A DNA stretch of 64,000 bases from Undaria pinnatifida. Lineage: Eukaryota > Sar > Phaeophyceae > Laminariales > Alariaceae. Numbering within the stretch: position 1 is the stretch's first letter; each line of letters opens with the position of its first letter. The stretch covers positions 20,446,691-20,510,690 of the forward strand of contig JABAKD010000023.1 in the NCBI GenBank assembly GCA_012845835.1. The letters are read 5' to 3'. Position numbers and translations under genes: made by a program. The notes beneath the pieces were generated by a model. That model was given only the letters and a program-made list of their open reading frames with translations, was not told the origin of the DNA and did not search any database. Below are positions 10,935-21,845 of this stretch, in pieces.

Positions 10935-11420
10935 TTGCGCTTGAACTCGCCCATATTTCTGTCAACGATTTCCGATTGATTACTGTGGTTCAATTCCATT
11001 AGTTTCAGCTTTGGGCACTGATTTGTGGGGGGGGGTTAGCTCGAGGCAGTATCGTTTAGAAATTGACATTGGATATTCGAGACATGTACTGTGATTGAAT
11101 AAGCAGGTTTCGGGAAATTTGCAGAGTTGATTTATCAATCGAGAGTTTTTCTTTTTGGTCTTACTGTTTATCCTACTGCGCTTAAGGTCGCCCATATTCT
11201 TCTCAACGACTCCCGTTCCATTACTGCGGTTAAAATTCAGCTACCTACGGCGTTGGGTAGCAATAACTGGCCTTTTTGAGTTCGAGGCAGTACTCTTTAG
11301 AAGTTGACATTGAATGTTTGAGGCATGTACGTTGGTTGAACAAGCAGGTTTTGGATGGTGCGCTTTGGATGAATGCTATCATCACGTGCACACAAGCAGG
11401 GGGAGTATCGGTTATGCTTG
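10935..11420 (+). repeat. Tandem duplication, period ~240 bp
   Basis: Unit one (about 10935-11174) and unit two (about 11175-11415) share GCGCTT(G/A)A..TCGCCCATAT, TT.C.GTT.C.TTACTG.GGTT, CGAGGCAGTA.T.TTTAGAA, TTGACATTG.AT.TT.GA and GAA.AAGCAGGTTT. Divergence is moderate. The second unit abuts the second 280-bp direct repeat. Confidence 0.65.
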
Positions 11421-11449
11421 CGGACAAGTCTGATTTACCATATGATATT

Positions 11450-11721
11450 TTGGTGTGTGTGACGGTAGCATTTCAGGAGATGCGGTGGAACTCATTGTTT
11501 CCAGAAAGGGTAAAATAAATTGGTAAATGATTGCCACTTTGGGGTCTCGTATATCTGTATGACCAGCGGGCAATGCCCCATCTAGTCACAACTTTATTTT
11601 TTACAATTATATGTTTCTACATCATGTTCTCTTCTCCCATCATGATGCCGGCACGGGTGTCGAGGCTCTTCTCCCCGTGACCGAGCCCAGCCAGCCTGCA
11701 CCCCGGCGTACTGTTTACTCA
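11450..11721 (+). repeat. Direct repeat / possible 3' LTR
   Basis: This is the second copy of the 280-bp repeat seen at 8332-8612; TG at 11456 and CA at 11721 delimit a 266-bp core. The sequence just upstream is not purine-rich, which weakens an LTR reading. It is followed after about 20 bp by repeat F. Confidence 0.5.
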
Positions 11722-11744
11722 ATTAGACTCTGCCCAATTTGTCT

Positions 11745-11945
11745 TTTGTTCCGTTCAACATATTTTAAATGGCGTCCGAAAAATATGTTATATTATACCT
11801 GGTATTACATAGTGAGTGGTATGTTAACGAGACGTTCAATCCTATTACAATGGCAATTGTACCTGGAGTGGATTGGATTCGTCAATTGTATACTGTAATT
11901 TTTGTTGGAGGAACCCCGGCGAACCCTATCTTCTAGTAAAATTCT
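11745..11945 (+). repeat. Repeat F, copy 2
   Basis: Second copy of the repeat at 5727-5893. It contains TACCTGGTA at 11796 and is followed by degenerate TTAATAGAC motif copies to about 12060. Confidence 0.55.
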
Positions 11946-12146
11946 GTTGGTAGATATTTGAAGTGTCCAAATTCAGTTGTGAGTCTAATTTCTAATAATT
12001 GACCGCATAAGGGACCAATTACCGGTGTACTTTCAGTTAATAGACACTTTCGTAAATCTAATATAGGAACAAATTGTCTTTTGCTATACCTACTGTCGAG
12101 GGCATAAGACCGGTGTTAATGGAGACCCGATGTTTAAGGAATCAAA

Positions 12147-12490
12147 TTAATTTCCGAACATCCCAGCCAAGCGTTGCCTGGACGTTCGTCTATGGGTCCA
12201 ATTGTTTTTTTCGCAAAATTTTGTTTTGGAACTTTCCAATTTTCCGGAAGAAATGGAATTCTGGCCGTGATCCTGGCCTGCATATGGTTGAGAAATTCTC
12301 AAGCAGATCTTGGATTTGGCGTGGCGTGATTTCCTGTGCTCCACACACTTTGTTCGACAAAATCAACGACAGCGTCGTGAAATCTGAACGTGGCCAGCTC
12401 GTAGGGACTCCGACCCACCCTTGGTGTACAGTGCTCACACTGCGATCGGTGATGTGTGCCGGGCACCGACCAGGCCTCCGTTGAAAACAT
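12147..12490 (-). pseudogene. Unrecognised coding-like fragment
   Basis: Overlapping minus-strand ORFs (12490-12299, 63 codons; 12438-12190, 82 codons) have a reasonably protein-like composition, including FRFHDAVVDFVEQSVW and QDLLENFSTICRPGSRPEF. A shift between frames would be needed to read through. I recognise no domain. It lies downstream, in minus sense, of the hAT-like relic at 13.7-14.6 kb and could be a further piece of it, but no hAT motif is visible. An antisense ORF of 136 codons (12074-12484) is equally unassigned. Confidence 0.2.
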
Positions 12491-12959
12491 ATTTGGCAGC
12501 TGATGTGTGGAACGCAGAGAGAAGAGCTGTCTATCGTCTCCCGACGCGAAGCAAATATATTTTGAGCGGATTTTACGGAAGATGACTGGGCAACACGAGC
12601 AACCTCTCGCGCCCTAGGGCTTGGATCAAAATGAACTCTTCAGCACTGCCACCTACACTCATGTGACTTTGTTCTGAACGACGAAGATTGGTCGTGGGCT
12701 ATCTCTATCTTGAGGTCGAGATCGAAGGTCAATCGTGTTTGGTGGGCAACGTTAATCGAGGCTTGATGAAAATTGACCAAGCCACTTGACCAAAAAAGAG
12801 TCAGAAAAAATGTTCTTTAACCGTTTTTTGCCCATAGAGACGGTACGAAAATCTTTTGAGCAAAATACTCACTAAAAAGTTTGAAAAGTTTTTTGTTAAA
12901 CTGTCGCCTTGCCATTAGCACCGGTCGACGAGAAATGCGTTGTATTTAAGCATTACAAT

Positions 12960-13070
12960 TACCTGGTAACACACAGACCCGGAAATCAATTGTTCGGGCA
13001 ATTTCACTTAGTAGACGGTCTGCAAAATCAATCTTCAAGGCAATTCTAATCAGTAGACACCAAGCATGAC
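12960..13070. repeat. TTAATAGAC-motif cluster
   Basis: Two adjacent copies are present: TTGTTCGGGCAATTTCACTT followed by AGTAGAC near 12988, and GGCAATTCTAATCAGTAGAC near 13039. They belong to the same dispersed motif family as 5.5-6.24 kb. Confidence 0.45.
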
Positions 13071-13267
13071 CAGTGATCCCGAATAATGGGAACTCGTATG
13101 CAGGAGTCTCGAGAGCCCATTAATTATATAATCAAGTGTCAATGCAGGTAAAATACAACGACGTCTGTTGGCAACTATCCATGTAAATGAACATTTAACA
13201 AAATTAAATGCACACTCTTTTTTGCTTAACCAATTCAATATCTTCGCATTTTTATTTGTCTTTCTCC

Positions 13268-13565
13268 CTCGGTAGACGTGACTCAGGTCCACGGTCACTA
13301 AACAGGCTGTTCTCCCCCCTCCCCACTACGGTACGTGCCCATGTTTATGACGATAATACTTCAGCTCTTTCTTCCCTCGTCGACTCGCATCGAGTTGCCC
13401 ATACACACGCTGCTACCCGGTCTCAACAGTTTATTAATCTTATTTGTTTTTTGCAAATATTCTCAACAGTCCGACCCACGTGAGGGTCGAAACCCAAACC
13501 AACTCCAGTAATAGTAGCGTTGGAAGGTAACCAGTAGACCATCGTGGCGATGGCTTATTTGCGAC
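13268..13565 (-). repeat. SINE-1 copy, full length
   Basis: Read on the minus strand it has a head CCACGATGGTCTACTGGTTA (A-box-like) and GGGTTTCGACCC (B-box-like). The body follows with CGATGCGAGTCGACGAGGGA, CACGTACCGTAGTGGGGAGG and a CCTGAGTCACG...GAGGGA end. All are collinear with the copy at 40697-41030. It lies between the hAT-like relic and the 12.9-13.1 kb motif cluster. Confidence 0.65.
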
Positions 13566-13687
13566 GAATGGGTATGCCAGGCATGCGCGATTAAATAATG
13601 CCTAGACAAACCACAGAAGGCAACAAACTATATCAACCCCGTACGAATATGTATAAAACTCCTCTTCACAACATGCTACCAGGTACA

Positions 13688-14637
13688 TCAAATTGGTCTC
13701 ACCGCCCTGTGGTGGAGGCCCGACGTGTCTAACGTAGGACACATCACCGAGAGTAGGGTTAGCACACATGGATTATCTCCGAACGCAAAAGGGATCATGG
13801 CGTGGCTGAAAACGACTTTGACAAACTCCACCCTGATGAACCGATCTGGGTGATCTTGAAAGAGCGAAGTTGTCACCGCGGTGTGTTTTGCTTCGGCTCG
13901 TTTCTTCCTGTGTGTTTTCTTTTTAATGGTGAACGAAAGGATGGGACGTGGCGGACCAGCGGGTTCCAGCGTTTCGATAGGAGGCGGGTCAACGCAGCTC
14001 GCACACCAGTCCGAGACCGCATCGATTTTATTACCGGGTGGCTTTTCACGTCTACGCAAACCAAATGCTATAATAATTAATTCGTTACGTAATTAACAAT
14101 AACTTCTACCCACTCACGTGCTCTCCGGCACTATCGATCTCGTGCTCTTGATGTACAAACTGCCCATGTGCTGTGTCGCATTTAATGTCTGCGAAAGAGT
14201 GATGGCCATGGTTCTGCCCTTCACCCGACAATCCTCGCTTGCCAACCAAGCCCACTGCTGCTTCAAGGTAACGGCTTTGTCGGCGACGGCGTCCTTCTCG
14301 ACCATGCCTTCACCCAGTTTTAGATAATGGATCTTTGCGCACCTGGCGGCGATGCCAACACCTTAAAACCGTCGGGGGGGCGGAAGGCCACGATTGCATC
14401 CTGAACAGGGACGGGAATCTCCCTTGTATGGTCGATCAGAACCTTGGACTTGTTTGTCGGGCGACCTTGCCGCCGCGACGGGTCCATCCAACTGGCGTTA
14501 ATGGGGTCCGACCGCCCCCCAAGAAACTGCATACCGTCACCGTTCTCGTCTGCAGCAGGCTTCGAGCCTTCATCGTGCACATCTGCAGCAGGCGTGGATC
14601 CGCTTCCCTCGGCCTGCCCACCTGTGGTGGCGCTCAT
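13688..14637 (-). pseudogene. hAT-like transposase relic (N-terminal part)
   Basis: Three minus-strand blocks in shifting frames read like one protein: 14637-14320, 14305-14114, and about 14090-13688. The first has a low-complexity acidic start and then RRQGRPTNKSKVL. The second contains WAWLASEDCRVKG and TQHMGSLYIKST, a BED-finger-like layout missing one cysteine. The third contains RFIRVEFVKVVFSHAMIPF followed by GDNPCVLTLL and a CP.LDTSGLH end. This resembles the conserved hAT stretch in which an IPF motif, an E/D-N-P motif and a P-x-Y-x-P-S-R motif follow one another. The catalytic domain was not found. An alternative is a domesticated zinc-finger gene, but the breaks argue for a relic. 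It sits in the centre of the giant inverted repeat. Confidence 0.42.
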
Positions 14638-14699
14638 GATGTAAAAATGGTAGTGATTGGCTGTGGGCTATGTGATCTGATGGTACGAGCATACCATGA

Positions 14700-16177
14700 C
14701 TACGGGTGGAGTTGAATTCCTCTTATTTTCCAAAAAGCAGGTTGATGTTCGATGTTTCTTTATAAAAGCTGAATAAACGTCACTCTGCACACTGCTGTAG
14801 GATGACAAAAGTGGAAAAGATATTAGATAGCAGAGGACTCGTCGCTCGAAAATTACAGGATACCTCGTTACATCACCGCGCAGCGAGTCATGTGCGACGT
14901 GGAAAAGGAGCGGAAAACCGAGGATAGTGTTGTTGTATCTTGTATTTCGTACCAGGTATTGCATATCGCCCCTCGGCGAAATATTCACGTTGAACAAGAG
15001 CATTTGGGAGAGGACTCGGCAGCCCTAGACTTGACCAAGAAGATATGAAGCGGATTGTATGTCGCAGATTTGATGATGCCTCTCGTTTCTCGAATACTAG
15101 TACCTGTGACATTATATTCGACACGGACACTGGTTGTGCTGGATGTAGATGAGTGGGAATATCAGTTTAAGGGGCCTCCGTATTTCTTTGAAAATTGTTT
15201 CATGCGAAGGAATATCCAACATACTGCTGTTAGAGTTGTGGAAACTCCTGCTGGCACATCCCACAGACAAAGAGAGCATCAGGTTATTGGGGATGGCGTC
15301 CTGTACAGCAACTCTACGGCGGAAGCATGGAAGCCCACCCGGGTATCGCTAGAACCACACACTTCGCCTTGCCATGTCCTCGCGTAGACGGTCGGTGCGC
15401 TTGAAATCAGATTGTAATCCGAGAAATTGTCGAAGCTACCATCGCTGAGGGCCTCGTCTCAAGCCCGATCCGAGCTTGCCTCGACAGGGGAACCACACTG
15501 GCGCTCTAGGCAGAACCACAATGCATATCCAACCGATGTATGCACTGTTCGTGATGGCCTCTCGTAGATGCTGTTGGCGTTGGATTTGCAAGGGAGGCCC
15601 CCTACATAGATGTTTGCATCGTGATATGACTTCGCTGCATAGCGTGACTATAGGTGCTTGTATACGAGGCTATTGGTACCCACACTCTGCTGGGTGCGTG
15701 AAGAAACACACGAACAGTCTCACTGGAGGTTCAGATTCGTTCACCTACGAGTGCTTGGCCATGCCGTCGAATTTAAGGTTAATCCAGAATCAGGAAGGCG
15801 AGCAAATCCGAAATCCCCAAGCTAGAATGTGTTTGCCGCGCCTGGCGGAGTTCTAACTCAAAGTAGGCCTTTTTCGGCGCTTTGAACGCTACGGATGCAA
15901 GACTTCCAAACCGAGCAAAGATGGCCTGTGACTTGCTCTTTCTAAAACTTGCTCGAAGGAGACGCGTTTTGCCGCACCGGTGGAGAGATATCATTTTCCG
16001 TAGGACGTGTTCAGGTTAGTTTCGGAGTCCACTTTTTAGCTTATTGTTCTGAATACTGCTGAACATGGGGTTCTGCTCCAAACCGTAGCCCCGAAAGGAG
16101 ATGCCTCCAGAGATCGCCGAACCGTGACCGAAATCGCTCACGTTTACGCGAAAAAAATCCAAAAAAATCACTTGATT
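14700..16177. other. Unassigned sequence
   Basis: ORFs of 110 (15055-15387) and 126 codons (15476-15856) occur on the plus strand, but neither shows a domain and each overlaps ORFs in other frames. I see no repeat copy or RNA gene. This could include the 5' flank of the hAT-like relic. Confidence 0.3.
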
Positions 16178-16194
16178 ATAAGGGACCCAAATAG

Positions 16195-16313
16195 CCCCTT
16201 AATGTTGTAAGGCTTAGTTTGGGTGAGCTATTGGTTAACCTTTTGCAAGTGGTCAAACGGAATAATACCCCGCTAAATACCTTAACAAATGGCGTCGTCG
16301 ACAGACCATGGGT
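16195..16313 (+). repeat. SINE-2 copy
   Basis: Plus-strand counterpart of 2735-2870: AAGGCTTAGTTTGGGTGAGC, GGTTAACCTTTTGCAAG, AATACC..GCTAA and AACAAATGGCGTCGTCG. The tRNA-like T-arm present in the other copy is absent. It abuts the inner edge of the right inverted-repeat arm. Confidence 0.5.
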
Positions 16314-16331
16314 TTCACATACACACAAACG

Positions 16332-18843
16332 TGATATGTGTATGTAAAATATGATCTTCGTTTTTTTTTGGCTCGCTGCTCTCCGGCGCCCGAGGGTTTC
16401 TTCTCCCATATTCGGCCGTGGGGCATTATGAGCCTGCGATGGGTACATTATGAAGCATGTTGGATCTCGGGCGATCTCCGTGGCGGTGTTCGGCGCATTA
16501 AACGTCGCTTAACTGACTCTATTTGGCAAGGGATTGCGTTCCGCCTCCCTGAGACGAGCAGGTCACTTGCAACACCTCGAATTGTTATACAACTTTAATT
16601 TCGATAATCTTTTACATTTTTTGTTCTTTTTTGTTTTGTTTTGTGAAAAAATGGCCCGCTACCCGCCCAGTCTCGAATCGTCTTCTCTGTTTTTTGTCGC
16701 ACCCTCTCAGCAGTTGCAACAGTAGAAGCAGCTGGAACAATATGCAGCAGCAGCAGTGCACATCTGCCGAGCGTCATATCTTTCGCGGCGGCGCGCAGGG
16801 CCGAGGGTGCAGGCAGGGATGTTTCTTGCGCCGAAATGGCACTGTCAGACCCCTGTTCTCTCACTCGGTATGCCCCGTCGGGCGGGAATATAAGGAACAA
16901 TACAGCTATCATATCCAATAGTCAACGTAATCTATATTTTCGCCCAGATAGAAGCTGTGAACAGATCCGCAAGGCTTGGTTGCCTTCCGCGGACACCGTA
17001 ATAGCTGACTGGAACCGGGTGCACCTGGCGAACGCGCGACGTGGGTTGGGTCTCCTCCACTTCGAGGGGTCGGGGCTGCCGATTTCCGTCGCGACTTAGC
17101 CGTCATCGGCGGAGAGAGGGTGGCTGGGGATAGGGCGCCTGGTGTCTCCATGAAAACAAAAAAATCTCAGGGTGCTGCTGGACGAGACCGGGATTGGACA
17201 TAAATATAAGAACCGCTTAGAACAAGAAAAAACAAGCACAATAATAGGTTGCTCTTACAAATTTTGATAGTTTGATAAACTTTTGTTCTTCGTTGTTTTG
17301 TCCGTAGAAAAAGCTTGCAAAGATGAGTATTGACCCGAAATTCGTCGACCTCACGGCTGACGTCCTTGAAATATTTTTATAAAAAATTGACCCGATACCC
17401 TAGAACACTCAATTAACCTCAGCAGCAGCACAGCAGTAGCAGCAACCGCCCGGACTAAGTTAACCTCAGCAGCAGCACAACAGCAGTAGTAGCAGCAACA
17501 TACAGCAGTATCAATAGTAGCAATACACATGTGGATCGGATTAATGTGGGGTTTTGGGGGCGGGCCGCCCTGGACCGGTTCGGCCCCAGATCTTGACGTG
17601 GGTGCGTGGCCATGGGTGCAGACAAGTTTTAACCGGCCTGCGCTCTCCCGCCGCGCGGGCGGCCGCTCGTCGAGGCAGGAGCGAAAGCGTCTGTGGACGT
17701 GGTTGACCCGGTGTGTTTATTTTCTCTTGCGGGGTAACTAGATGTGTCCGAATGTAAGGACCGCCTTTAGTTCAACAAATACATATCCCGGTGTTGTATT
17801 TCCGGACAGAGCGGATGCCAGCAGGAGGAGGCTGGGAGGTGTAGGCCGGGAGCAGCCGAGTGTTGGAACGAGCGCCAAAGGGCACGGCTTGCATCTATCC
17901 GCGCGGGAGACGGGGCTCACAGGGACATAGAGCGGGGAAAGCTTGGAAGATGGCGCCGAGCGCGGCGAGGGTGACATGCATCACGAGCGCAGCATGCACG
18001 CGAGTCTCAATCAGGCCAAAGATTTGTTTTGGGCAGAGTGGAACCATGGGTAGGGTGCCAGGATATATAACTCCTTGTTAGCGATAGCCAAACTCGGGTA
18101 TATACACGGTGCTGTTATGGCCAAAATCGGGTACAATTCGCCCCCACGACGCTATCAAATTGGCTGGGTGGATCGGTTCTAGGTCTGTTATTGCTATTAC
18201 CGTACACACATACCTTTCTGATCGCATGCATCAAGTAGTGGCGGGTTCAGGCGGAAACACTATTCTTCTAGCTCCACTCTATGGGGATAAACGAGGAGTA
18301 CATCAAGGTGTTTGGTTCCCCTCAAACACAGTACCAAAGCGTTGAGCACTATTGTACCTCCAACTCTTGGAAAATCCTACCACGTACGTACGCGACACAA
18401 ACCGAAATTTTATTTCCGCCAACCAATCAATTACTGTACATCCAAGTGCGACTGGCATTTGCTGTGGTCAACCCTATCCGTTACCACCAAGTGCAAACAC
18501 ATGTGACGCACTACTATATAGCATCGAGCACTATTCCACGTACGGTACACAGCATACCCTGACCACTAGTAATTCGTTTGCGCGTACATCAGTACAACGT
18601 GCACCCACCGCTATCACACTCTTCCCGCTGAGTACTACTCTTTCTTTGGAGCAATGCACTAGCTCATGCCACACACACGTTTCCTCTAAGAAGCAGCGGG
18701 GTTTATCCATGTAAGTACGCGTAACACCATTATAGGTGGAAACATAGTTATACGCGTGTTACCGGTGTCTCCTTTTTTGCCTTGCGACGCCCCCGGGTTT
18801 TCACGTAACCCGCATCCCGAAGGGGAACCTTGTATATATATAT
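16332..18843 (-). repeat. Right arm of giant inverted repeat
   Basis: This is the mirror image of 6279-8330. The 748-bp block 16661-17408 is extra here, and the SINE-3 insertion of the left arm is absent. The outer edge is GGGGAACCTTGTA, followed by a TA-rich stretch. The outer ~45 bases (TTGCGACGCCCCCGGG...CATCCCGAAGG) resemble a motif at 30485-30536 and 30366-30400. Confidence 0.8.
16661..17408. other. 748-bp insertion in right arm
   Basis: This is present only in the right arm: the left arm passes directly from GCGGGCCA to CTCAACT... at 7998-8010. It begins with a GCA/CAG-rich stretch, has no recognisable ORF, and near its right end carries TTTGTTCTTCGTTGTTTTGT. That resembles the arm sequence just outside its left end and suggests a duplicated target or rearrangement. 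Confidence 0.5.
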
Positions 18844-19140
18844 GTAATATATTCCAACCAGCTGGTATTTATTTCAAATTCCACGTATACTCTCATACAG
18901 TAAGTGCACTTTTCCTTGCTCTTCCGCCCTTCATTCTTGATCGTATAATATATATGGCTAGGGTCAGTTTTTCCGGGACATCCACCGGGAATCTTGCAGA
19001 ACTTGGGTGAGTGTGCGCTATTTACTAATTACATTGCACTGATGTCGCACCAATCTACATGCAGCAAAAGCACTGCCCGTGCCGATGCCACCTAAAAACA
19101 AGCTTTGTGGTCACAAACCTACGAGAAATAGGTACACATT
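18844..19140. other. Unassigned sequence
   Basis: It begins with an (AT)n stretch. Nothing else is recognised. Confidence 0.3.
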
Positions 19141-19560
19141 GCTTTCCTTTTTCGCTTTAGTTTATTTTCTTTCCTTTCCTTTCCTTTCTCTTCTTTTCTC
19201 TTCTTTGTTTCTTTTTTCCAATTGACTTGCGTCTGACGTGCGTATGCGTAGTGATAGGTACTACGTGTAACATATGCGTGGTAGTCTTTCCTGGATGGCA
19301 AGCGGTATAGTATGTTTTTTCCAGGCGCGAGTAGTGAGACGTATGCACCAGCATGGATCTGGCACATCGTAAGCTGACTCCCGATTTCACTTTTTATATG
19401 TTTCTGGCAGAGGCATAAATTGCGTCAGCTGTTATATATGCATGCACCACCTTTGGTTTGTTTGTGTTTTTTCCCTGGGGTATTCCTCAGCTCCAGAGTG
19501 ACTGGACCCTGTCCTGTGACGATGGACTTGATTATGCGAGTTAATGTGAGGAGAAAAAAA
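19141..19560 (+). mobile_element. RB retroposon, near full length
   Basis: This is collinear with plus-strand 38975-39357 and 43141-43516 and minus-strand 62556-63118. It has a TTTCC-repeat start, CCAATTGACTTGCG, GGTAGTCTTTC, GGATGGCAAGCGGTATAG, CGTATGCACCAG, GACTCCCGATTTCACTTTT, and an end CTGTCCTGTGAC...GATTATGCGAGTTAATGTGAG. This copy ends in an A run instead of (AAC)n. Other copies in the window keep only the 3' end, as expected of target-primed retroposition. No RNA polymerase III boxes were found, so it may be the 3' end of a LINE or a SINE with a non-tRNA head. Confidence 0.6.
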
Positions 19561-20630
19561 AAACATTGCAGATATAGCGAGGTTAGTGGGCCATGCAATA
19601 CCAACCGCAATGAGCACACGGACAAAACTAAAGAATATTGGGTAGGGACACAGGGTGTCCCCTGCAGGCCTGCCTACTGAGCTGGTCCTCGGTGAGTACT
19701 CACTTTCTCAGCCGTAGTACTAGAGAAGCAGCTTTATTATTTCCACAGAGCCGTGGATAGCACCGGAGAAACGAGGCGCATGCCTCAGACTCATTTCTTG
19801 ACTACCCCAAATAGAGAACGCCAACCTATCATACCAAAACGGCCAATTACCTATCAAATCAGATGATTGCAGGCCTTTCAAGGCCGTACCTCAACACTAG
19901 CCCACCCTGATGAGCCGCATATACAGAAATATGGGATATTCGGGAAAACTCCGGCTCTACGAAGTAGACCATGAGTCGAAGATGCGGCTCCTCAAACCCC
20001 ACTACCACACCTCTAACGGCCTGGCTATGGAGCCAGGAGAACGCGGAGAAAAGCAGTTGAAGGAGACGCAGACCCTACGGCAAGGCAAACAACAATCGAA
20101 AACCTGTCGCGTACCGCCGGTGTGGCGGGGGGGGGGAGGGGGGGGGGGGGGGCAGAAAAGGCTTTACGGCACACAAACCACAGAAAAGGCACTATGATAA
20201 AGCAAACATTTGTCGAAAGGAAGGGAAACACAGGCGCTAATACAAGGGAGAAGCCATGCCAAAAAACCTCCCGCGGACAATTGGCATGGCGGGGGTTAGA
20301 TGAGGAAACGACAAATACCCGGAATGGAAGGTGACAACACCTACAGCCCCGCAAGGGGAAGGAGTATTTAGCCGAAACAAGTAGAACATATACAACACAA
20401 AAAAAGAAAAGGATAACGCACAGTCCCATATATAGCCCTGTACCACGTGATGCGCGAACAGGGTACCCTGGTCGCCCCCCGGCTCTGGGCTGAGGAGGGC
20501 GTCGGCAGGGCAAAATTGAACAAACACGAAAAATCGGCAGTCCTGCGCCTCAGATAGCGGCGTGAGCACGCGGACCCTCGCCCGGCACAGGGCGGGGGGG
20601 GGGGGGCGGCAGGAATACGAAAAAATGGTT
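19561..20630. other. Possible 3' LTR region of gypsy-2, G-rich tracts
   Basis: No supported gene. Two long G tracts (20127-20152 interrupted, 20592-20606) are present. A minus-strand ORF of 162 codons (20513-20025) crosses them and is C-run/proline-rich, which I regard as chance. If the C run at 20634-20641 is the polypurine tract of gypsy-2 on the minus strand, its 3' LTR should start here, but I found no second copy to confirm it. Confidence 0.3.
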
Positions 20631-20782
20631 AGACCCCCCCCACACTCAGTCTAAAAAAGCTCTAAACACCGCGAACAACCCAAAGGCAAAAACTCCAACC
20701 CCAAAAAAAAAAAAATTTGGAACTATCGAGGAGCGGCGGTGGCTTTACCGTCGACTGGTCACGGTCGCGCCTCGAGATTCAT

Positions 20783-21740
20783 CTACGTTACGTTGGATCC
20801 CCGAGGCAACGCGCTAGCGATGTGAACCTGCAGGCACCAAGAGCCTCGTACGGCTCCTGTCGAAGTCGTGTAGCGCACCGGGGGAAGAGGAAGTTTCATC
20901 GGCCCCGGGTCGTCCAGAAAGCGGACCAGGTATACCTTGTCCTCGGTTGTGCTCGCGCTGATTTTTCCAAGGTACCATAACCCATCGTCTCCCTTGTGTA
21001 CCAAACGTGGGCTCCCTTAGGAACCCCGTGTCGTGGTAGCGGGGCCAATCGGCGCGGGTAACACAAGCGTAGCCCGGCGCTAGGAAACGCTCCCCGTTGT
21101 TGCAGCAGAGCTCGCGCTGTGCCGCCCCGATCCGCATTCGGTGGTAGAGGCGGTTGGGTTGGCGGTGCTGGTCCGGCGTGCCGGCCCAATAACGCAAAAT
21201 GTGGGGGCGGGAGAGGTGGAGGTCCATTTCCCGCTCTCAGGAAGGTTTAGAGAGTCCCGCCCAATGCGTCTTGTATAGCACCGCGATGGCGCCACCTCGC
21301 CCCCGGACCAACTGATGGCCGGTGATCTGCGCCACTTCCAGCCGTTGGAGGGGGGTCGAAATATCGTCTTGAGTGACGTGGTACGGAGGGGATTTCTTGG
21401 AAAAGTTATGGAGCACATACTGCGTCAGCCCCGCCGGTAGGTACTTGGACATGTCCCCGCTATCGTGGGGGTTCGTGCAGGGTTTGTAGCGTTCAATCGC
21501 CACGCGCCGACGAGCGTCCGAACCGGGCAGGTCGGAAAGGAGGTCCAGATAGAGGAGGTTGCTCCCGAGTGGTGAGCCGTCCGGGGTCTCGGCGGCGGAG
21601 CAGGGGTCGACAGCCAGGATTTTGTAAGGGCCCGTCCAGTTAAGCGCGAGTTTGGGCTTGAGCACCTTGGCGTCCGTGTTCGCCTTCACACCCTGGCGGA
21701 TGGTGGAGGCAGAGTTGTATACCCATACCCGACCACCCAC
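20783..21740 (-). pseudogene. Gypsy-2 integrase C-terminus and chromodomain
   Basis: The ORF 21740-21237 has RVWVYNSAST and LALNWTGPYKILAV, the GPY/F-type module that ends Ty3/gypsy integrases. It then has an ITGHQLVRGRGG...VLYKTHWAGLSKPSW chromodomain, whose W-x-G-L-x-x-x-S-W pattern fits the histone-reading fold. After a frameshift a long tail follows (21227-20814, 21004-20783) with GDDGLWYLGKIS and VYLVRFLDDPGP, a Tudor/SH3-like pattern. The chromodomain is expected to steer integration to particular chromatin. I infer loss of function from at least two frameshifts. Confidence 0.7.
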
Positions 21741-21845
21741 AGCGAAGTTAGGTGCCGGATGCAGCGCGTCCGTGAGGGCGGAGTTTCTGCGGTTAACACG
21801 CGGAACGGTGAGGTCGTGGTGTGCGCGAACAATGTCGTTCGCGCG

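Noticed and set aside
20025-20513. 162-codon minus-strand ORF
   Set aside because: Runs through a long C/G homopolymer giving poly-Pro. Probably part of the non-coding 3' end of gypsy-2.
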